A DNA stretch of 37,960 nt from CAYQQK01 sp964420065 (GTDB taxonomy: Bacteria > Bacillota > Dethiobacteria > DTU022). The translations under genes were made by a program, and so were the position numbers. The DNA lies in contig CAYQQK010000019.1 of assembly GCA_964420065.1 (NCBI GenBank), positions 1 to 37,960 of the forward strand. The letters are read 5' to 3'. Under the pieces are notes generated by a model that did not search any database, had not been told where the DNA came from, and was given only the letters and a program-made list of their open reading frames with translations. Shown here one piece after another: positions 35,291 to 37,960 of the stretch (position 1 is the first letter of the stretch; every line of letters starts with the position of its first letter).

Positions 35291-36253
35291 ATGACCCCTT
35301 CCGGTAGTGCGGAACCCGCTCCGGCTTACATTCAAACCAAAAATCTAAGTTATACTTACCTGCCCGAAACCCCCTTTGCCGGGATCGCGCTCCGGGGGGT
35401 TGATCTTTCTTTGGAACGGGGCGGTTTGGTTTTGCTCACCGGACTTTCCGGGTCGGGCAAAACAACACTGGTCCAGATCCTGGGCGGTTTACTCCAACCC
35501 ACCGGGGGGGCTGTCTTGTTGGAAGGGCACCCCGTGCCAATGTCTGCCCGAGGTAGCGCCGATCTTCGCCGTCGAGCCGGGCTGGTCTTCCAATGTCCCG
35601 AAGATCAATTTTTTGCTGAAACAGTCTTTGACGAGGTAGCCTTTGCGCCACGTAACCGTAAAATTCCCGAACCGGAGGTTGCGGGTCGGGTTGAGCGCGC
35701 CCTGAAGATGGTTGGTCTGGATCCGATCAAAACTGCTCCCCTATTTCCGTACCATCTCAGTGCAGGTCAGCAGCGATTGGCGGCAATTGCTTCGATCCTG
35801 TCCCTGGAGCCGGAGCTGCTTATCCTGGACGAGCCGGCGGCAGGCCTGGATCCCATCGGTCGGCGTCTTCTTTTTACGCTTCTGGAACGATTAAAACGGG
35901 AAGCCGGCCTTACGATCCTGTTGGTAACGCATCGTCTGGAAGAGGTTGCTTACCTGGCCGATACGCTTCTGGTGCTGGAAGCGGGCCATCTGATTGTATC
36001 TGCCGCCCCGGCCGAAATTTTGAGCAGCCCGGAGCGAGCGGCCCGATTTAACCTGGAACCGCCTCCGGCTTGCACCCTTTTACATGGCCTGGCCCGGAAG
36101 GGCTGGCCGGTGCGAAATGATCTTTGTTCCTTGGAAGATGCAGCACTGGAAATTGCTGCTGCCGCCCGGCGGCTTGGTCTAACCAATACTTCTTTGTCAG
36201 GACCTGCTCGATCACTCCGGCCCGGTCCGGGCACGGTGGAGGAGATAAAATGA
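35291..36253 (+). CDS. ecfA2: ECF transporter ATPase subunit A2
   Basis: A 320-residue ABC ATPase, partner of EcfA1. It has Walker A GLSGSGKT (51-58), Q-loop VFQCPEDQ (Q101), a variant signature LSAGQ (156-160), Walker B LLILDEP (D180, E181) and switch histidine in VTHR. ATG 35291 follows the DUF116 stop by 4 nt; GTG 35276 would overlap it. The C-terminal ~80 residues form an A2-type extension. It overlaps ecfT by 4 nt (ATGA). Confidence 0.93.
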   Translation: MTPSGSAEPAPAYIQTKNLSYTYLPETPFAGIALRGVDLSLERGGLVLLTGLSGSGKTTLVQILGGLLQPTGGAVLLEGHPVPMSARGSADLRRRAGLVFQCPEDQFFAETVFDEVAFAPRNRKIPEPEVAGRVERALKMVGLDPIKTAPLFPYHLSAGQQRLAAIASILSLEPELLILDEPAAGLDPIGRRLLFTLLERLKREAGLTILLVTHRLEEVAYLADTLLVLEAGHLIVSAAPAEILSSPERAARFNLEPPPACTLLHGLARKGWPVRNDLCSLEDAALEIAAAARRLGLTNTSLSGPARSLRPGPGTVEEIK

Positions 36254-37047
36254 GCCGTAGCATTACGCTGGGGCAATACCTCCCCGGTCATTCTTTTTTG
36301 CATAACCTGGACCCGCGCTTCAAACTGGCCGGTCTGTTATTCCTGCTGGCGGCCCTTTTTGCGGTGCGCACCTTTACCGGGCTTGGTTTTCTTTGCCTTT
36401 TTGCTGCAGCCCTGGCCGGCTCTTCCGCGATGCCGTTGCGCCATTTATTGCGGGGGGCTCGCCCCATTGTTTATATTGCGCTGTTTACCCTTGTGATCTA
36501 TGCTTTTTTTACCCCGGGCGGTCTGGTCCTGTTGCGTCTGGGTCCGATGACCGTCGAATTGTCCGGTTTGATCGAGGGACTGTTTATCGTCCTGCGCCTC
36601 TTACTTCTGGTCTGGTTTAGTTTTTTGGTGACATTGACCACTTCCCCGCTCGCTTTTACCGATGGGATTGAATTTTATTTACATCCCTTGAAACTGGTTG
36701 GCCTTCCGATTGCGGAGGTGGCGGTGATCATGACGATCGCTTTACGATTTGTTCCGACTTTAATGGAAGAAAGCCAGCGTATCATGCGCGCCCAGATGGC
36801 ACGTGGGGCTGATTTCGAAAGCGGGGGTTTTTTCCGGCGGGCCGGGAACCTGGTTCCTCTTGTGGTGCCCCTTTTTATCAGTGCTTTCCGGCGGGCGGAC
36901 GAACTGGCCGTGGCGATGGAAGCAAGGGGTTACCGGATCGGGGCTCGGCGGACTCGTTTACGCCGGCTTCCTGTGACCTGGCGTGATTGGGTTGCGCTTG
37001 CTTTTACGGCCGTCCTGTTTACCGTGACCCTGGTTTATGGGTTTTAA
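36250..37047 (+). CDS. ecfT: ECF transporter transmembrane subunit T
   Basis: A 265-residue membrane protein with several hydrophobic spans (about 24-58, 70-95, 105-130 and 245-263). It carries the two Ala-Arg-Gly motifs that couple EcfT to the ATPases: A184-R185-G186 and A225-R226-G227. ATG 36250 overlaps the ecfA2 stop, and GGAGGAG lies a few nt upstream. It follows the ATPase genes in the usual order. Confidence 0.94.
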   Translation: MSRSITLGQYLPGHSFLHNLDPRFKLAGLLFLLAALFAVRTFTGLGFLCLFAAALAGSSAMPLRHLLRGARPIVYIALFTLVIYAFFTPGGLVLLRLGPMTVELSGLIEGLFIVLRLLLLVWFSFLVTLTTSPLAFTDGIEFYLHPLKLVGLPIAEVAVIMTIALRFVPTLMEESQRIMRAQMARGADFESGGFFRRAGNLVPLVVPLFISAFRRADELAVAMEARGYRIGARRTRLRRLPVTWRDWVALAFTAVLFTVTLVYGF

Positions 37048-37080
37048 GGCGACTTGCAAATTGTTACGGGGGTCCGACCC

Positions 37081-37824
37081 ATGACCGTAAATTTACGCCT
37101 GACTCTGGCTTACGATGGAACCGCCTACAGCGGTTTTCAATGGCAAAAAAATGCAGATACGATCCAGGACCGCCTGGAGAAAGCCCTTGAAGTGCTCTAC
37201 AAAAGGAGTATACGTGTCGCGGGTGCGGGGCGCACCGATGCCGGGGTACACGCCCGGGGACAGGTTGTCACTTGTATCGCACCGGCGATCATTCCGCCGG
37301 AGCGATTACCTCTGGCGATCAATTCGGTCCTGCCTGAAGATATTATTGTCACCGGCGCCGAAGTTGTCCCGGAGAAGTTCCACGCTCGTTTTAACGCCCG
37401 GCGTAAAATATATAGCTACAATGTGGATTTGGCCCGCTATCCCCGGATGATGTTGCGACGCTATACTTATCATCATCCGGATCTCCTGAATGTAAATGAA
37501 ATACAAAAGGCGTCCTCTATTTTCGAAGGAAGGCATGATTTCAGATCGTTCCGGGCCGGCGGGAGTGCAGTGCGCCGGACCGAAAGGATCTTGAACCGTG
37601 TTTTGGGTGACTACAAGCCGGATGAGGAGCTGCTGAGCCTTATTTTTGAAGGTGAAGGTTTTCTTTATAAAATGGTGCGCCTGCTGACCGGGACTTTGCT
37701 GCGGGTCGGGCGGGGGGAGATTTCTCGTGAAGAAGCAGCTGCTGCCCTACGCGGTGAAAACCCGGCAGCGGTCGGTCCGACGGCACCGGCCCGGGGTCTT
37801 TGCCTGGAAAAGGTAATTTATTAG
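37081..37824 (+). CDS. truA: tRNA pseudouridine(38-40) synthase TruA
   Basis: A 247-residue enzyme that isomerises uridines 38-40 in the anticodon arm. The catalytic aspartate is D53 in GAGRTDAGVHARGQV. The C-terminal segment FLYKMVRLLTGTLLRVGRG is typical. ATG 37081 has a GGGGGT site about 7 nt upstream; the in-frame TTG 37054 is rejected. Following ecfT and preceding (usually) rplM-rpsI is the common Firmicutes order. Confidence 0.96.
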   Translation: MTVNLRLTLAYDGTAYSGFQWQKNADTIQDRLEKALEVLYKRSIRVAGAGRTDAGVHARGQVVTCIAPAIIPPERLPLAINSVLPEDIIVTGAEVVPEKFHARFNARRKIYSYNVDLARYPRMMLRRYTYHHPDLLNVNEIQKASSIFEGRHDFRSFRAGGSAVRRTERILNRVLGDYKPDEELLSLIFEGEGFLYKMVRLLTGTLLRVGRGEISREEAAAALRGENPAAVGPTAPARGLCLEKVIY

Positions 37825-37960
37825 ATGCGGTCGGAAGAGCGGACAGATAACCTTGTGGAGCCAATCTGTATTTACCGGGATCTTTATCCCCGAACCCGGC
37901 GTTTCCGTTAGTGTAAAGTTATTGTAGGTTTATGGAGGGGATTTCCTTTAGGGGATAGAA
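37825..37960 (+). other. Gene-free window end, likely upstream of rplM
   Basis: I see no gene. A small hairpin is GGGAT (37877-37881) with ATCCC (37886-37890). By gene order, rplM-rpsI would be next, so this may be part of an L13 leader, but I cannot match that family by eye. There is no terminator after truA. Confidence 0.3.

Noticed and set aside
37825..37960. L13 leader RNA at the window end
   Set aside because: The context fits, but I could not match the conserved core by eye and the window ends before rplM.

Overview
This window is a core translation and transcription locus of a bacterium. Every gene I can support lies on the + strand. Gene order (tuf-rpmG-secE-nusG-rplKAJL-rpoBC, then an L7Ae-like gene, str, S10, spc and alpha operons, then ecfA1-ecfA2-ecfT-truA), purine-rich Shine-Dalgarno sites (AAGGAGG), frequent GTG/TTG starts and Gram-positive-type accessory genes (L7Ae-like after rpoC, KOW gene before infA, zinc-type S14) point to the Firmicutes/Bacillota, most likely a Clostridia-class lineage of moderate GC. 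I cannot name the genus from the sequence alone.

Layout. 1-262: the 3' part of an initiator tRNA-fMet, then tRNA-Thr(GGT) and elongator tRNA-Met(CAT). 303-5310: extended -10 promoter, tuf copy 1, rpmG, secE, nusG, rplK, rplA, an L10 leader, rplJ (apparently starting at CTG) and rplL. 5311-13394: a terminator/attenuator, a near-consensus promoter, rpoB and rpoC; both polymerase subunits carry unusual acidic C-terminal tails. 13391-17995: a second near-consensus promoter overlapping the rpoC stop codon, then an L7Ae-like gene, rpsL, rpsG, fusA and tuf copy 2, which appears identical to copy 1. 18206-23310: S10 operon. 23389-30242: spc operon, with a candidate promoter before rplN and no adk between secY and map. 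30350-33467: rpmJ, rpsM, rpsK, rpsD, rpoA, rplQ. 33567-37047: the energizing module of an ECF vitamin/metal transporter, with a membrane-anchored cysteine-rich DUF116 gene inserted between the two ATPase genes. 37081-37824: truA. The last 136 bases hold no gene I can support.

Together the genes supply about 30 ribosomal proteins, the elongation factors EF-Tu and EF-G, initiation factor IF-1, RNA polymerase beta, beta' and alpha, NusG, the SecY/SecE translocon core, methionine aminopeptidase and a tRNA pseudouridine synthase. The least conventional parts are the DUF116 insertion in the ECF operon, the polymerase tails, the CTG start of rplJ and several structured intergenic stretches. I saw no CRISPR array, phage, transposase gene or clear horizontally acquired island.
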